NCBI GenBank assembly: GCA_037127315.1 | Contig: JBBBDQ010000420.1 | Span: forward strand, 4,273,001 to 4,337,000 | Source: Ascarosepion bandense | Lineage: Eukaryota; Mollusca; Cephalopoda; Sepiida; Sepiidae | Length of the DNA: 64,000 nt | Direction: 5' to 3' | Shown: piece after piece, positions 1 through 9,321 of the stretch | Layout of the letters: every line of letters starts with the position of its first letter | Numbering within the stretch: position 1 is the first letter of the stretch | Notes under the pieces: generated by a model | Databases searched by the model: none | Told to the model about the DNA's origin: nothing | What the model saw: only the letters and a program-made list of their open reading frames with translations | Position numbers and translations under genes: made by a program

Positions 1-204
1 TTTATACGAAAATCTCTTTGAACAATAAGGAAATATGTATTCCTTTCAGAAAGATATTAGAATAATCCAGAATATGTACTGGGACAAATCATCTGCGAAT
101 AGTAAATGAGATGAGTACACAAACAGAAAGTGACAATGACAAGGATGCATCTTCTAATCGGATTTATATAACAAAGCGACCCCACGAGGAATCTTTCATT
201 CTTC

Positions 205-711
205 CTACGCTGTTCCAAAATTTTCATCAACGACCTTCCTGGAAGCATCAGTTTTCAAATCAATATCTATGCTGATGACACACACATTTATTCTCGTCTT
301 GACAGTAAGTCTTATCGCTTCGATAAGGTTAAAATGGGAAATAAAAAAATGACTTATAATTTGCTGTGCAAATACGCTGCTAAGAAAGTCGGTTCTCTGT
401 GCAGGGCCAGGAAGTTTTTCCCGTCTGAAACAATCCTGCACATATACAAATCTACCATCCGTCCGTGCATTGAATACTGCTGCCATATCTGGTCGGGTGC
501 CTCTGCTATCCACCTAGGGGTCCTTGACAAAATCCAACGGAGAATCTGTAATGTGATCGATCCCGACCTGGCAGCTCGGATACAGTCACTTTATCACCGG
601 CGCAACATGGCTTTCTTGTGTCTCTTCTGCAAAAACTTTCATGGCTTCTGCTCAGACGAACTTAGCTCACTGGTACCATTCATACATGAATTTGCCAAAC
701 CACAAGATTAG
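205..711 (+). pseudogene. reverse transcriptase C-terminal fragment of LINE-J
   Basis: One open frame covers the end of an RT palm and the following thumb/C-terminal domain. The catalytic box reads YADD (268-279), preceded by FINDLPGSISFQ, the usual FINDLP block of Jockey/CR1 RTs. After a short stretch (SRLDSKSYRFDKVKM) the frame jumps to KVGSLCRARKFF, so about 60-80 residues usually lying between these blocks are missing: an in-frame internal deletion. The C-terminal blocks IYKSTIRPCIEYCCHIWSGA and LDKIQRRICNVI are strongly conserved with copies at 44530 and 60116. No endonuclease or first ORF is present in the window. It cannot encode an active enzyme. Confidence 0.8.
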
Positions 712-825
712 CAACTAGGTCCCACCCTTTTACTGTGAAACCAATAATTGTAAACGCAAATTCTACTCCAGCAGCCTCTTCTCCTGCACAATAGTCATCT
801 CCTATCTCTTATATTGCATCCTCAC

Positions 826-830
<5 letters not shown>

Positions 831-874
<44 letters not shown>
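831..874 (+). repeat. (CT)n microsatellite
   Basis: About 44 bases of CT repeats with one TAT interruption, inside the LINE-J 3' untranslated part. Confidence 0.95.
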
Positions 875-876
<2 letters not shown>

Positions 877-1005
877 GGTCCTTTCTTCGTCCACTCCACT
901 CTCAGCAGTTTTCTCATCCTTCTTTTACACTCTTCCTGACAACCCCGGTAACCTGTCACTCTTTCTTACAACTTACTTCCTATGTAACCCACTGCTGGCA
1001 TATGC

Positions 1006-1314
1006 TATAACCTTCCATTTAATCAGTTAGTTGGAACATGAATTTGTTAAGCTAGTAGATAAATATTTTCCCCAAAATAACTCTTTAAGCAAAATTTTCC
1101 ATAGGAATACAATAAAACACAATTATAGTCGCTCCAACAACTTAGAAAAATAAATAAATTACATAACAAGAAACTTTTGAAATCATACAACAAAAACAAC
1201 TCTAACACCCACATCAGTTAGTCCCATAATAATAACTCATGTAATTGTAGAAACCTGAACCAATGTCCACTACATAGTAAATGCTTAACAAAATCTCTGG
1301 TATATATGTGTTTG
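1006..1314. other. AT-rich stretch, nothing recognised
   Basis: No reading frame, repeat match within the window or structured element was seen. Confidence 0.5.
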
Positions 1315-2000
1315 ATTTCATCCGTGGAGAATCCTAAGGATGCTAAAATTTATATCGGAAATACTATTAACTTTTTTAAAAATCGCTTTCACAATCACCT
1401 TCAATCACCTCCCATTCTTCAACAACAAAGAGAAACAAAATATGACATCACTTTCTAAATATTTTTGGAAGTTAAAAAACAAAAATAAAACACCTAAAGT
1501 TAAATGGAAAATCCCCAAACAGGCTAGAACATCTAGACCGATAAAAGAACCATGGTTCTTTGTCTACATGAAAAAATGAAAATCATTAAATACATGAGGA
1601 TGACATATTACTAAACCAGAGGCATGAAACCACAGTAAATTGCAAACACATTAAAGAACTAACATTACAATCTTGCTAAATTTACTAAATCTAATGTTCG
1701 GATCTCTAGAAACGACAAGCCTTTATAGTTTTAACCTTAGTACCATGATATTCACTTCTAACTGTATGATATCTCTCCTGGCACATTTTTATTTCTTAAT
1801 TTTTATATAAATTAATTTTTAATTTTTTAATTTTTAATTTACTTCACCAATTTATTAAATTAGCACTAATGGATTTATATTTTCGTGTGGGTTTTTTAAA
1901 TATCCCTTTTTAAATAATTCATGTTTGTGTATGTAATTTAATCATTTTTTTATAAAAAAAAATGCCAAAGATTTCTATGTATAACATGTAACAACGAATG
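1315..2000 (+). mobile_element. Penelope-like element (PLE) 3' part
   Basis: Contains a frameshifted GIY-YIG endonuclease remnant (1339-1690) followed by an AT-rich 3' untranslated segment. The latter (about 1615-1985) matches 41650-42000: both carry a ttacaatc-tgctaaa block, then an atttatat-tttcgtgt-ggtttttt block and a gtttgtgtatgtaatt-like block in the same order. This gives the element a second, independent copy in the window. Confidence 0.6.
1339..1690 (+). pseudogene. GIY-YIG endonuclease domain fragment (PLE)
   Basis: Frame 1 reads DAKIYIGNTINFFKNRFHNH (1339-1398): a YIG box (1351-1359) and the downstream RF-NH block in which the arginine (1384-1386) is the expected catalytic residue of GIY-YIG nucleases. 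A frameshift near 1400-1410 moves to the frame carrying LSKYFWKLKNKNKTPKVKW (SKYFWKLK at 1454-1477), the typical 'LS.Y.WKLK' block of this endonuclease type, closing at 1577-1579. A third shift continues with HEKMKIIKY. The usual CxLCLxEK cysteines are degraded (WFFVYMKK). The family assignment is from remembered motif order; the copy is dead. Confidence 0.65.
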
Positions 2001-2390
2001 TATCTAACTGCAATCCACTTCCGGCCAATTGTTTGACATTTCTATTTCTTTTAAGACTTTTACTGTTATCTCTCCCCACACACTTTCTTAAGTGACCCCC
2101 ACCACCCCTCAGCCAAAAGATAAAATAATTCTTTTTCTCTACTAGCGTTGCACACGTGCGTTTGGATTTAGGATTAGTTTTGAAATATTCTTAAAAGTAA
2201 GTAATACTTTTGCTTTGATTTTATTTTGTTTTATTATTTGTGGCTAATTTTAAAATAGTTTCATGGTTGTTTGAACGGATGTTCTTTACATTTTTTCAAA
2301 GAAATTTCTATGACCGGACTTTAACTAAGTTAAAATTAGTTACCCCCCCCCCCCCACCGCTACCTTTTTTTTTCTCTTTCTTCTTCTTCA
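2001..2390. other. AT-rich stretch with a poly-C run
   Basis: A poly-C run lies at 2343-2355 and a CT-rich stretch at 2370-2390 just before SINE-A. No gene seen. Part of it may be further PLE 3' sequence. Confidence 0.4.
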
Positions 2391-2872
2391 ATTGGAGTAG
2401 ATAGTCTAAACTATCGCCCGTTTCACAATCCACCCACGTCTATTGAACATGTGTAGAGGCTCATCCCTTGTTCCCTGTTTAGGTTGTGGTTTCCGGTTTT
2501 CTCTTTTCCAATCTTCTCACTTTTTTTTTTCAATTGGAGTAGATAGACTAAAATATCTCCCGGTTCACACTCCACCTACGTCTGTTGAACAGGTGAAGAG
2601 GCTCATCCCTTGTTCCCTGTTTAGGATGTGGTTTCCGGTTTTCTCTTTTCCAAATTTCTCACTTTTTTTTTTCAATTGGAGTAGATAGACTAAACTATCG
2701 CCCGGTTCACACTCCACCCACGTCTACTGAACAGGTGTAGAGGCTCATCCCTTGTTCCCTGTTTAGGATGTGGCTTCCGGTTTTCTCTTTTCCAATCTTT
2801 TCACTCTTACGTAGCCCCCGGCACATCAGTGGCGTTACCGCCTTGCTCGGGGTGATATGATTAAAAAAAAAA
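2391..2872 (+). mobile_element. SINE-A, trimeric copy with LINE-like tail
   Basis: Three head-to-tail body units start with attggagtagatag at 2391, 2533 and 2675, giving an exact 142-base period for the first two. Each unit carries cccggttcacactccacc-like sequence (weakly like a pol III B box), then ctcatcccttgttccctg, then ttccggttttctcttttcc, and ends in a T-run. Only the last unit continues into the tail (tagccccc, gcacatcagtggcgttaccg, ccttgctcggggtgatatga) and a poly-A run (2863-2872). The tail matches the LINE-J 3' end (39110-39168, 45085-45122, 60750-60812). Confidence 0.8.
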
Positions 2873-3179
2873 GTAAAAACTATATTTATTAATAGAAAAT
2901 TGAAGAGCTTAATGCAAATCATTTAACTAGAAATAATTTACACCAAGATGTTTCAAATATGTTTTTCATAGTATAATCATTATGATGTTTGTATAGTATT
3001 TCAAGCATTGCATTTTTATTAAATGAACAAGTTGTCCTCACCTTAAAACCATTAAAACAAAGAATTAACTGAGAATGAAATTTTTGCGAATTCTGCTCCA
3101 TCATACTCAACCAGTGAACACCTTAGGCTGTCAAAGTATTAGAAAAACAAGACACCGTGGTTAAGCAATGCTTGTATAA
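2873..3179. other. AT-rich stretch, nothing recognised
   Basis: No coding or structured element recognised; it could be the diverged 5' part of repeat F. Confidence 0.4.
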
Positions 3180-3560
3180 TACGTTTTCTGCTATAAGTAA
3201 ATAGTATTTGCTCCACATCATAGTAATTTCACTGTAAATTTGCCAATTTTTCTCAAATGATATGTCGCAAACATATTTTATTTTTGCACGATTCTAAATC
3301 CGAGAGATAAGCTTTGTTTAAAGATAAGTCAAAATGGTAAATCTTAAAGATTTTTCTGAAACCAACTAAAACAATTTACTCCAATCAATATAAGTTGTAT
3401 TTGAAATACATCAGAGTATTTTGTTAACTGGAAATAGTCAATTTAAGCATTTAGTTAATAATAACTAAATAAAGTTAAAGACAATGTTTCAAAATTGATT
3501 GTTCATTTTTTTTTAATCATTTTAAACCTTATATATCGAAAATTAGTGTGGGTACATATA
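3180..3560 (+). repeat. repeat F copy 1 (unclassified, AT-rich, partial)
   Basis: Shares an ordered set of short blocks with 40940-41290 (+) and with the reverse complement of 30670-30970: an aatttgc-aattttctcaaa block, agagtattttg followed by ggaaatag, then aatcatttag-like and tatatcgaaaat blocks ending near ggtac. No open frame longer than expected by chance. Confidence 0.55.
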
Positions 3561-3661
3561 CAAAAGTTTATGCCAACACGTAAATAGACCACAGATATTG
3601 TATATGAATTAATATTACAAACAATTATGTCTTAAAATAAAGTTTTCATGAAATAACGTTC

Positions 3662-3690
3662 TTGTATTATTATTATTATTATCATGTTGT
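3662..3690 (+). repeat. (ATT)n 3' terminal tract of the R4-like LINE
   Basis: Short (TTA/ATT) run (about 3665-3683) at the 3' end (minus strand) of LINE copy 1. A similar run ends LINE copy 2 (5817-5827) and the solitary 3' end near 5634-5642. Confidence 0.7.
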
Positions 3691-5580
3691 CATTTTATAT
3701 CATATTTCAATTTATGCTGTGGTCGCACTACCTACAAAGTTTACAGAAAGACCTAAACCAGATCGTGGCGTGTTATGGCTAAATTTCATGTTATTTCTAT
3801 CTCCCATAACATCCCTAGCGTTACATAGACAAAGTTGTCCTTAGTGTGTGGTCTGTACTTAACAAAACAATGTTTTGTATATCTCTTAAGCTGGGGTTTC
3901 CATGAATTCTTTCAATGTGTTGTTTTGTTTCATTTTTTTATCATTCCAAGTGCACCTACTATCACTGGCACGATTCTTGTTTTCAATTTCCACATTTTTT
4001 CTATTTCACTTTCTAGGTCTATATATTTTGACAGTTTTTCAAATTCCTTGGTTGCTATGTTACAATCTGCTGGACAAACCATATCAATTAATAGGCAAGT
4101 TTTTTCTTTCTGGTTTTTAACACTAATGTCTGGTCTATTTGCTTCAATTTTTCTGTCCGTGTAGATGATGTAATCCCATAGAATGGTGACATCTTCTATT
4201 TCTGTAACCGGTGCTGGGTGATGTTTATACCAGTGTTTGTTTACATATTTTCCATAGTGTTTGCATATTGCCCAATGTAAATATTGCCCCACTCTATCGT
4301 GACGATTTTTATATTCATTTGGGGCAAGTACAGAACAGCCTGAGATTAGATGGTCTATTGTTTCTTGGTATTTATCACAGAACATGCATTTTGGATCCAC
4401 ATTATTATGTATAATATTTGCCTGAAGGTTTCTAGTGAGAAGACTTTGGTCTTGCACTGCAATAATAAAGTCTTCATTCTCAGACTTTCATCCAGATGCA
4501 CGTAACCATCGATGAGTATTAACTTCATCAACATTGGATTTATTGGCACGTTCTGGATATTGGCCATACAGAGGTTTGTCTTGCCAGCGTTGTTTCATCT
4601 GTTCAAGAGATTCATTCTTGGCTTTCTTTTTTATATTTTTTGCTGCAATAGTTGCTTCTTGGCTTATGTTTTGCTTTTCTACAGAATCTACTAAATGTAA
4701 ATTTTGTTTGTATTTTCTGCCTTCTTTCATTATTGAAAATTCTTTCTTTCTATTTTCATATTGTTTGACCAATTGTATCATCCAGTCCTTTGTTGTTTCT
4801 ATGTATGTTAGTAAGCCAATAGTTGTTGTCTTGTATGACAATTCTAGCTGAATAAGACCTCTTCCAGCTACTTTATGGGGTATGTATAGACGGTCTACAT
4901 CAGCCTTTGGATGATGCATCTTATGCTTAGAAAGTTTTCTTGTTTTAGAATCCATTCTTCTGATGTTGTTTAGAGTCCAGTTCAAGATGTTGAAACTATA
5001 TTAGACCACTGGGATAGCAAGGCTATTAATGGCCATAATTCTGTTCTGAGAATTCAATTCAGTTTTTAATATCAGTCATAATCTTCTATATTATTCTTTA
5101 CGCACTATTTCTTTCATTTTTATGGTGAAGTTTTCACTCTCATTTACACGTAGGCATTTATAAGCTTCTTCTGGCTCTAAATCTCTTATTCTTACAGCAG
5201 GGTCTAAGCTAATTTAGGATATTTGTTGTAGCGATCCACGTAAAACTATAGCTTTAGCACATTTATTCAAATTGAATTTCATTCCAATGTCTGAAAAGTT
5301 TTACAGTTTGCAGAAGAACTTCCAGCTCATTATCATTCTTACCATACAACTTTAAGTCATCCTTGTAAAATAGATGGCTTATTTTCTTTTGTGCTATTTT
5401 ATAACCACATTCTGTCTTGCTAAGTTAAAAAGTGGTTTATTAATGATATGCAAAATAATATGGGAGACAAAGAGTCACCTTGAAATATGCCTCTTTTGAT
5501 GTTTATTTCACCAGACTTATAGGTTCCGTTTATATGATTGAGGTAAAGGGTTGTTTTCCATATCGACATACACTGTTTGA
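3690..5580 (-). mobile_element. R4/Dong-like LINE with restriction-like endonuclease, copy 1
   Basis: Minus-strand non-LTR retrotransposon with RT, CCHC finger and restriction-like endonuclease, and a roughly 170-base 3' untranslated segment ending in ATT repeats. It aligns along its length with copy 2 (5820-7500), but reaches further 5' into the RT palm. Many frameshifts. No apurinic-type endonuclease upstream is visible. Confidence 0.8.
3930..5575 (-). pseudogene. RT plus restriction-like endonuclease ORF, broken
   Basis: Reading 5' to 3' on the minus strand: RT motif GIFQGDSLSPILF (about 5495-5457), catalytic box YKDD at 5367-5356 where most relatives have YMDD or YADD, then RT thumb (NWTLNNIRRMDSKTRKL, about 4980), a conserved lysine-rich linker, a CCHC finger CMFCDKYQETIDHLISGC, and the endonuclease block ANRPDIS...CLLIDMVCPAD. 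The frame is interrupted at least three times: in the palm, near 4985 and near 4460-4490. Family function: target-primed reverse transcription. This copy cannot be active. Confidence 0.8.
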
Positions 5581-5639
5581 TGAAATTGATGATGACGGGT
5601 GATACCTTGTATATATTTAAAATCTTTAAGATTTATTAT

Positions 5640-5816
5640 TATGTCATTTTTCATCATATTTTGATTTCTACTATGGTCACACTACCTACCAAGTCTGCGG
5701 GAAGACCTAAGGCAGGTCGTGGTGTGTCGTTATGGCTCCATGTCATGTTTTTTCTATCTCCCCTATCATCCCTAGCGTTACATAGACAAAGTTCTCCTTA
5801 GTGTGTGGGCTGTAAT
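5640..5816 (-). repeat. solitary 3' UTR of the R4-like LINE
   Basis: Near duplicate of the 3' untranslated segments at 3690-3860 and 5825-6000: shared blocks include cactacctaccaagtctgcg and cctagcgttacatagacaaa. It has no coding part and lies between copies 1 and 2, bounded by ATT-type repeats on both sides. It may be a severely 5' truncated insertion or a local duplication. Confidence 0.75.
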
Positions 5817-5819
5817 TAT

Positions 5820-7500
5820 TATTATTATGTCATTTTTCATCATATTTCGATTTCTGCATTGGTCTCACTACCAACCAAGTCTGCGGGGAGACCTAAGGCA
5901 GGTAGTGGCGTGTTGTTATGACTCCATTTCATGTTTTTCTATCTTCTCTATCATCCCCAGCATTACATAGATAACGTTTTCCTTAGTGTGTGGGCTGTAC
6001 TTAATAAGACAATTTTTTGTATATCTCTTAAGCTGGGGTTTCCAGGGATTCTTTCAATGTGTTGTTTTGTTCCATTTTTTATCATTCCAAGTGCACCTAC
6101 TATCACTGGCACAACTCTTGTTTTCAATTTCCACATTTTTTCTATTTCAATTTCCAGGTCTTTATATTTTGACAGTTTTTCAAATTCCTTGGTTGCTATG
6201 TTACAATCCGCTGGACAAGCCATATCAATTAATAGACAAGTTTTCTCCTTCTGGTTTTTAACAATAATGTCTGGCCTGTTTGCTTCAATTTTTCTGTCTG
6301 TGTAGATGGTGTAATCCCATAGAATGGTTACATCTTCTATTTCTGTAACCGGTGCTGGATGATGTTCATACCAGTGTTTGTTTACAGCTTTTCCATAATG
6401 TTTGCACATTGCCCAATGTAAATATTGCCCAACTCTATCGTGGCGATTTTTATATTCGTTTGGGGCAAGCACAGAACAGCCTGAGATTAGGTGGTCTATT
6501 GTTTCTTGGTGTTTATCACAAAACCTGCATTTTGGATCCATATTATTATGCATAATATTTGCCTGAAAGTTTCTCGTGAAAAGACTTTGGTCTTGTGCTG
6601 CAAGTATAAATCCTTCAGTTTCAGACTTTAATCCAGATGCACGTAACCATCGATGAGTATTAACTTTGTCAACATTGGATTTATTGGCACGTACTGGATA
6701 TTGGCCATGCAGAGGTTTGTCTTGCCAGCGCTGTTTCATCTTTTCAAGAGCTTTATCTTTGGCTTTCATTTTCATATTTTTTGCCGCAATAGTTGGTTCT
6801 TGGCTACTGTTTTGCTTTTCTACAGAATCTACTAACTGTAATTCTTGTTTGTATTTACTGCCTTCTTTTATTATTGAATATTTTTTCTTTCTTTCTTCAT
6901 GTTGCCTTACTAATTGTATCATCCAATCCTTTGTTGTTTCTATGTATGTTAGTAAGCCAATAGTTGTTGTCTTGTATGACAATTCTAGCTGAATAAGACC
7001 CCTTCCACCTTCTTTACGGGGTATGTATAGACGGTCTACATCAGCCTTTGGGTGATGCATCCTATGCTTAGAAAGAAGCTTTCTTGTTTTAGCATCCATT
7101 CGCCTGATGTCGTTTAGAGTCCAGTTTAAGATGTTGAAGCTATATTGGACAACTGGGATTGCAAGGCTATTAATGGCCATAACTCTATTCTGTGAATTTA
7201 ATTCAGTTTTTAATATCATTCGTAGCCTTCTATAGTACTCTTTACGCACTATTTCTTTCATTTTTTTATGGTGAATGTTTTCGCTCTCATTTACACCTAG
7301 GTATTTATAAGCTTCTTCTGGTTTCAATTCTTTTATTGTTACAGCAGGGTCTAGGCTAATTGAGGATGTTTCTTGTATTGATCCACGTAAAACTGTAGCT
7401 TTAGCACATTTATTCAAATTAAATTTCATTCCAATGTCTTCGCTGAAGCATTTTACAGTTTGCAGAAGACCTTCCAGCTCATTATCATTCTTAGCATAAT
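5820..7500 (-). mobile_element. R4/Dong-like LINE, copy 2 (5' truncated)
   Basis: Homology to copy 1 stops near 7498, within the segment just after the RT catalytic box, the usual 5' truncation of a LINE insertion. Its 3' UTR and ATT tract end at 5820. Same orientation as copy 1, with only the solitary 3' UTR and a short spacer in between. Confidence 0.85.
5963..7429 (-). CDS. RT C-terminal / zinc finger / restriction-like endonuclease protein, truncated
   Basis: 488 uninterrupted codons; the same frame stays open upstream to about 7501, so the methionine is internal to the original protein and not a natural start. Residues 1-50 are the end of the RT palm (YKYLGV), 82-102 the thumb block RVMAINSLAIPVVQY followed by FNILNW, and 130-180 the conserved LYIPRKEGGRGL region. 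A CCHC finger CX2CX8HX4C occupies 301-318. The endonuclease has NRPDI (384-388) and LLIDMACPAD (399-408), matching the RPD...D core of PD-(D/E)XK enzymes in R2/R4-type LINEs. The C-terminus VVPVIVGALGMIK...IPGNP is also seen at 16855-16990. With the catalytic palm missing it cannot reverse transcribe, but the endonuclease part is intact. Low frame damage suggests recent insertion. Confidence 0.85.
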   Translation of the reverse strand: MKFNLNKCAKATVLRGSIQETSSISLDPAVTIKELKPEEAYKYLGVNESENIHHKKMKEIVRKEYYRRLRMILKTELNSQNRVMAINSLAIPVVQYSFNILNWTLNDIRRMDAKTRKLLSKHRMHHPKADVDRLYIPRKEGGRGLIQLELSYKTTTIGLLTYIETTKDWMIQLVRQHEERKKKYSIIKEGSKYKQELQLVDSVEKQNSSQEPTIAAKNMKMKAKDKALEKMKQRWQDKPLHGQYPVRANKSNVDKVNTHRWLRASGLKSETEGFILAAQDQSLFTRNFQANIMHNNMDPKCRFCDKHQETIDHLISGCSVLAPNEYKNRHDRVGQYLHWAMCKHYGKAVNKHWYEHHPAPVTEIEDVTILWDYTIYTDRKIEANRPDIIVKNQKEKTCLLIDMACPADCNIATKEFEKLSKYKDLEIEIEKMWKLKTRVVPVIVGALGMIKNGTKQHIERIPGNPSLRDIQKIVLLSTAHTLRKTLSM

Positions 7501-8169
7501 TTGATATTAAAATTTGAATTAAATGTTTCTTGAGCTTTCAATGTCTAATTTTTTTTCTTTTTCTCTGAGTCTTTTATTTATGAGCCTGGATTTTATCGAC
7601 TTTTTGGATAAAAGGTTGGGGTTTTTATCGGCTGAGGTTTTTGTACTCTTGGTTTTTTGTCCGCTGAGGTTTTGTCCGGTTCCCATGAAATCGAAATAGT
7701 TAAAATAAAAAAAAAATTAAATTTAAAAAATATTTAAAAAGGAGATTTTCAACTTAGCGAAAATCTATCTAATAAAGGAAAATACTCGCATGAACATTAT
7801 ATTATTTTAATTTTCTCTTTATTCCAGTAGATTGAATTTAAATGACAAGTTCAGTCACACATCGCTTTATTCTTAGCACAAAACATTTGACTAACACCTG
7901 TATTTAAAAATGATTATTCAATTCCCATGTTCTGTTGTATTGCACCTAAGCTATTTTCTACGTTCATTGGGGGAAATAATATTATTGCATTCACTGCAAA
8001 ATATGGCCAGATTTTCTATAGAACACCTTGACATTCTGTGCAATACCTTAATTTTGCACAATACTGGTGATAACATATGTAACATTCATATTTTATAATA
8101 TTCCGGTGATATACATTTAACGGCGTAACGCATAAAAGTTTGAAATGAATGTTATTTGACTTTTGTAAA
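7501..8169. other. no gene recognised
   Basis: Mostly AT-rich. At 7597-7672 there are imperfect repeats of a gctgaggttttt-type motif. Nothing else seen. Confidence 0.5.
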
Positions 8170-8905
8170 ATTAATCAGCAGGGCCTCTAAGACAGGGCGG
8201 TAGAAGAGATAAAAAGACTAACCATCGACTGAAAAAAGACAGAATGTATGGTCATTAGCAAGGGAAAAATCCCAAAATGTGAGATAAGAACTGGAGATAT
8301 AAACATCAAGCCCGTGCGTAAGTTCAAATATCTAAGTAACGCTTTAAAAGAGGGTGAAAATATGACACCGAGATCCGAAGTACGCATTGGATTAGCGAAA
8401 GAAGCATTCCAAAACCTCAGCAAGGTGTCAAGAAACGGAAAAACTTCGTTAGAAACAAAGAAAAGCGTGCTGGATTGTTATTTTGATATACATTCCCTAT
8501 ATAGCAGTGAATGTTGGACAATCTCTCCACCAATGAAAAAAAACACCTAGAGGTAGCAGAAATGTGGTTCTGCAGAACTACATTGAGAATTCTATTCTTT
8601 AAATAAATGGTAACAGAAAGAACACCTGTAATAATAATCAGAAAAAGACAGCTAAAATTGCTTGGGTACATAATGAGGACGGAGGGCTTGGAAAACGTAC
8701 CCCACACGGGGCATATATTGAAGGCAAGAGAGACAGTAAAAGACAGCAAACAATTTATCTGACAAGTTTGTGTGAATAAATGGCGGAACAAAAAGCAAGA
8801 GCCTTAGAAAAAGGAGAAAAACTTCTCAGAATCATACGAAATAGAAAGTTGTAGAGAGCCATGACTGCATATGTTCTGAAGCGATGCAGAACATAGAAGA
8901 CGAAT
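8170..8905 (+). mobile_element. RTE-like LINE fragment
   Basis: Degenerate C-terminal half of an RTE-type endonuclease-reverse transcriptase. In order: KTECMVIS-like block (about 8240-8255), KCEIRTGDINIKPVRKFKYL, RIGLAKEAFQNLSKV, SLETKKSVLDCY, SECWTIS, then AEMWF, and after frameshifts RKRQLKLLGYIMR and a final MTAYVLK-like block (about 8860-8885). These blocks match the minus-strand copies at 42940-43790 and 45240-45860. At least three frameshifts or stops. Confidence 0.8.
8248..8890 (+). pseudogene. RTE-like RT C-terminal domain, broken
   Basis: Open for 100 codons (8248-8550), then broken by a frameshift after MKKNT and again downstream. The conserved SECWTIS block is near 8505-8528. No palm motifs remain. 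Function in the parent element: C-terminal domain of a LINE reverse transcriptase. No sign that it has been recruited by the host. Confidence 0.75.
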
Positions 8906-9320
8906 AAGAGAAATAAATAAAAAGAAACAATGCCTGGTAGTCGAAAATTAGAGTTTTGGGTTGGTTGAGATACAAATAAGTCGAATCCTGAGTTTTTACG
9001 TTCACAGTGTGGCATTTTCTACTTAAAATGTTGGCGCTACAAAATCTTCTTTCTTACCAGTCCATTTGGCTTTATGACAGATTAAGTCAAGGTATTCCGT
9101 GACAGTCAATTTGAAAAATGTTTCAGGAGGGACAATTTGTTTTGATTTGTCTCTTTTCAAATGTTAACATAATGAACATTATTTGTTTACCCTAAAATAT
9201 TGGTTTATCACTGCCGAGATATGGTTAAAGTAAGGAAATTTACTAATGGATTATCAATTAAAATAGGTTTTAGTGAGTCAAGTTTGCTTAACATTACACC
9301 ACATCGAGATACAATTCTTG
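8906..9320. other. no gene recognised
   Basis: AT-rich with no recognised repeat or gene. Confidence 0.4.
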
Positions 9321-9321
9321 A

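Larger units (their letters stand above)
185..1005 (+). mobile_element. LINE-J copy 1 (Jockey/CR1-like), internally deleted
   Basis: Remnant of a non-LTR retrotransposon: the end of the reverse transcriptase (205-711) followed by a C/T-rich 3' untranslated part with a CT microsatellite. The 3' part (about 880-1000) resembles the 3' region of LINE-J copies near 17025-17237 and 44900-45125, but here the terminal tail shared by other copies (the gtggcgttaccgccttgc-type block plus poly-A) is missing, so the copy is 3' truncated or deleted. Confidence 0.75.

Noticed and set aside
2391..2816. Regularly spaced repeats as a CRISPR array
   Set aside because: Units are contiguous 142-base repeats without unique spacers, and the genome is eukaryotic.
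2443..2922. Frames of 70-110 codons on both strands with repeated CSLFRMWFPVFSFP-like words, also at 32311 and 62097
   Set aside because: They are translations of SINE-A units, not proteins.
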